From the NCBI GenBank assembly GCA_025201865.1, contig MU603186.1, positions 1-16,342 on the forward strand: DNA of 16,342 nt. The letters are read 5' to 3'. The notes below the pieces were generated by a model that was given only the letters and a program-made list of their open reading frames with translations, was not told the origin of the DNA and made no database searches. Made by a program: the position numbers and the translations under genes. The stretch is from Ramicandelaber brevisporus (lineage: Eukaryota; Kickxellomycota; Ramicandelaberales; Ramicandelaberaceae). Shown here one piece after another: positions 14,820 to 16,342 of this stretch (positions within the stretch are counted from its first letter, which is position 1; the number at the start of each line of letters is the position of its first letter).

Positions 14820-15995
14820 TTATTGCTTGTCGCTATCAGATTTAGTTGGCTCAGCATCCTTGGCTTGTGGCTTTTCAGCCAGCTTGATGGTAGACGGACG
14901 GTCGAGCACTTTACGAGAGTCGGCAATGGCTTGATCGATCAGATCCTGAGCGATGGGCCGGCCGTCAACTGGCAGCTTGACGCCAATTGCTTTGCGGAAT
15001 GCTGGAGCGTGGAAGATGACATTTTGGATAATCGAGATTGATGTCATGGTCGTAAAGTAGACAAGCACGGCAGCGGGCAGCTTCGCCATGATGAACATGC
15101 TGATTGGAGTCACAAATCTGAACACCCATTTCATGTGAGGTGGCAGCTTGGCAGTGGAGTCCACTCCAAACTCAATCATGGCCAGCACACCGAGAGCAGA
15201 GGCACATGGCAGAATGAACATTGGGTCAGAGATGGTCAAGTCGGTGAACCACAATGCACCGCCATTTTGGAGCTGTGGAACTGGGTGGTGAGCCATGCGC
15301 TCCAATGCAAAGAACATTGAGATACCCAGCACACCTTGCACGGCGGCAATCTTCAGTGGACCGAGCATGCTCGCACCAATCAAGTTGAAGAAGCGCAGCT
15401 GAGACAAACCAATCAGTGCCTTAGCCTTTGGATCGTTCTTCTCGACGGCAATCTTGGCAGCCTTCTTGAACTCCTCGATCTCAGGTGCATAGTAGCGCAT
15501 TTGCGCAGAAGCACGCTGGGTATTGATGACGAGCGGGAAGACTGCGAAGCGAATGGTTGCAGTAAGTGTGGCAATTGTTGCCCACCACGGCAAGCCGGTT
15601 GTGACATGAACAGCCTCCAGTGCCTGCTCAAAGAGACCGAGATAACCGGATCCAAGTCCCATTGCCTTCAAATCGCCAATTTTCATTGCTGCTTCGGTAA
15701 CAGTCGTGGAATCAATTGGCAGATCCGCCATCAGTTCGCTGGCGCCAATATCGGTCACTGCTTGAGTAGTCGCATCGGGTATGCTCGATAGTGGCAATGG
15801 CGACGCTGAAGGAGCTGAAGCTGAGGCAGCGGCCGAAGAGGCAGCAAAGCCACGGCGGTCGAAGCGGGCATATGGGGCAGCAGTAGCAGCCCTAATCGAG
15901 GCAGCTGACGCTGTCGCTGGCGTCACTGAAGTCGAGAGCCGCACAGTCGAGGCGCGAGCGAGCAACGGCTGCAATCTGATTGCTGATCTCAACAT
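14820..15995 (-). CDS. oxa1: Oxa1, mitochondrial inner-membrane insertase
   Basis: YidC/Oxa1/Alb3-family insertase that places mitochondrially made proteins such as Cox2 into the inner membrane. The 391 residues are close to yeast Oxa1 (402). The first 60 residues are rich in R, S and A with no acids except one Asp, a good mitochondrial targeting sequence. The membrane core begins at GLPWWATIATLTATIRFAVFPLVI (134-157). A matrix loop follows (160-205, with charged EIEEFKKAAKIAVEKNDPKAKAL), then a helix ending GISMFFALERMA, the signature GGALWFTDLTISDPMFILP (245-263), and the last helices FVTPISMFIMAKLPAAVLVYFTTMTS (293-318). The charged tail (345-391, K/D/E-rich) fits the ribosome-binding C-terminus of mitochondrial Oxa1. 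The upstream gap to histone H3 is only 224 bp, and most of it is H3 3' flank. Confidence 0.96.
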   Translation of the reverse strand: MLRSAIRLQPLLARASTVRLSTSVTPATASAASIRAATAAPYARFDRRGFAASSAAASASAPSASPLPLSSIPDATTQAVTDIGASELMADLPIDSTTVTEAAMKIGDLKAMGLGSGYLGLFEQALEAVHVTTGLPWWATIATLTATIRFAVFPLVINTQRASAQMRYYAPEIEEFKKAAKIAVEKNDPKAKALIGLSQLRFFNLIGASMLGPLKIAAVQGVLGISMFFALERMAHHPVPQLQNGGALWFTDLTISDPMFILPCASALGVLAMIEFGVDSTAKLPPHMKWVFRFVTPISMFIMAKLPAAVLVYFTTMTSISIIQNVIFHAPAFRKAIGVKLPVDGRPIAQDLIDQAIADSRKVLDRPSTIKLAEKPQAKDAEPTKSDSDKQ

Positions 15996-16062
15996 TTTTC
16001 GGTGTGAATTTTTGCAAAAGTTCAGTGGTTGGTAGCAGTTCTTCGAGTGAGCTGCATAAAGC

Positions 16063-16342
<280 letters not shown>

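Overview
The window is fungal nuclear DNA. A histone H3 with the fungal-type ending RGERN lies at each edge. Between them are complete genes for Rcl1, a CCCH/RING splicing factor of the Cwc24/RNF113 family, mitochondrial Oxa1, an F-box/LRR protein, a DHA2-type MFS exporter, an HSF-type DNA-binding protein and a secreted CBM96-like protein. No complete gene shows an interrupting intron. Glutamine and asparagine tracts (CAG/CAA, AAC), CT-rich leaders and short intergenic gaps point to a compact, intron-poor fungus, perhaps an early-diverging lineage. I cannot fix the genus or phylum from the sequence alone.

Layout, left to right: the 3' part of histone H3 (+, 1-317); rcl1 (-, 608-1759); a protein with eight zinc fingers built from a duplicated four-finger module (+, 2219-4279); a large F-box/LRR protein ending in a CaaX box (-, 4534-7911); a 957-bp divergent promoter region with a 78-bp perfect direct repeat, hairpins and HSE-like sites; an HSF-type DNA-binding protein (+, 8869-9774); a 14-TM MFS transporter (-, 9944-11614); a small secreted protein (-, 12259-12846); a glutaredoxin with an N-myristoylation motif (-, 13471-13827), divergent over 52 bp from cwc24 (+, 13880-14728); oxa1 (-, 14820-15995); and a second H3 3' end (-, 16220-16342).

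The genes are mostly unrelated housekeeping and accessory functions (ribosome biogenesis, splicing, mitochondrial biogenesis, ubiquitin ligation, transport), not a pathway cluster. The largest structural signal is a 280-bp inverted repeat joining the two H3 tails at the window edges. It differs at only five positions, all transitions and all in the 3' flank. Its right copy ends 67 bp from the oxa1 start codon.

The most unusual proteins are the duplicated zinc-finger protein with four SUMO-consensus sites at its N-terminus, the CaaX-ended F-box/LRR protein, the HSF-like protein whose recognition helix lacks the usual RQLN, and the CGYC glutaredoxin starting MGQALS. I see no CRISPR array, tRNA, rRNA, transposase or viral gene. 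Start sites were chosen at ATG codons. Two reading frames extend further upstream only through non-ATG codons, and the ATG was preferred there.
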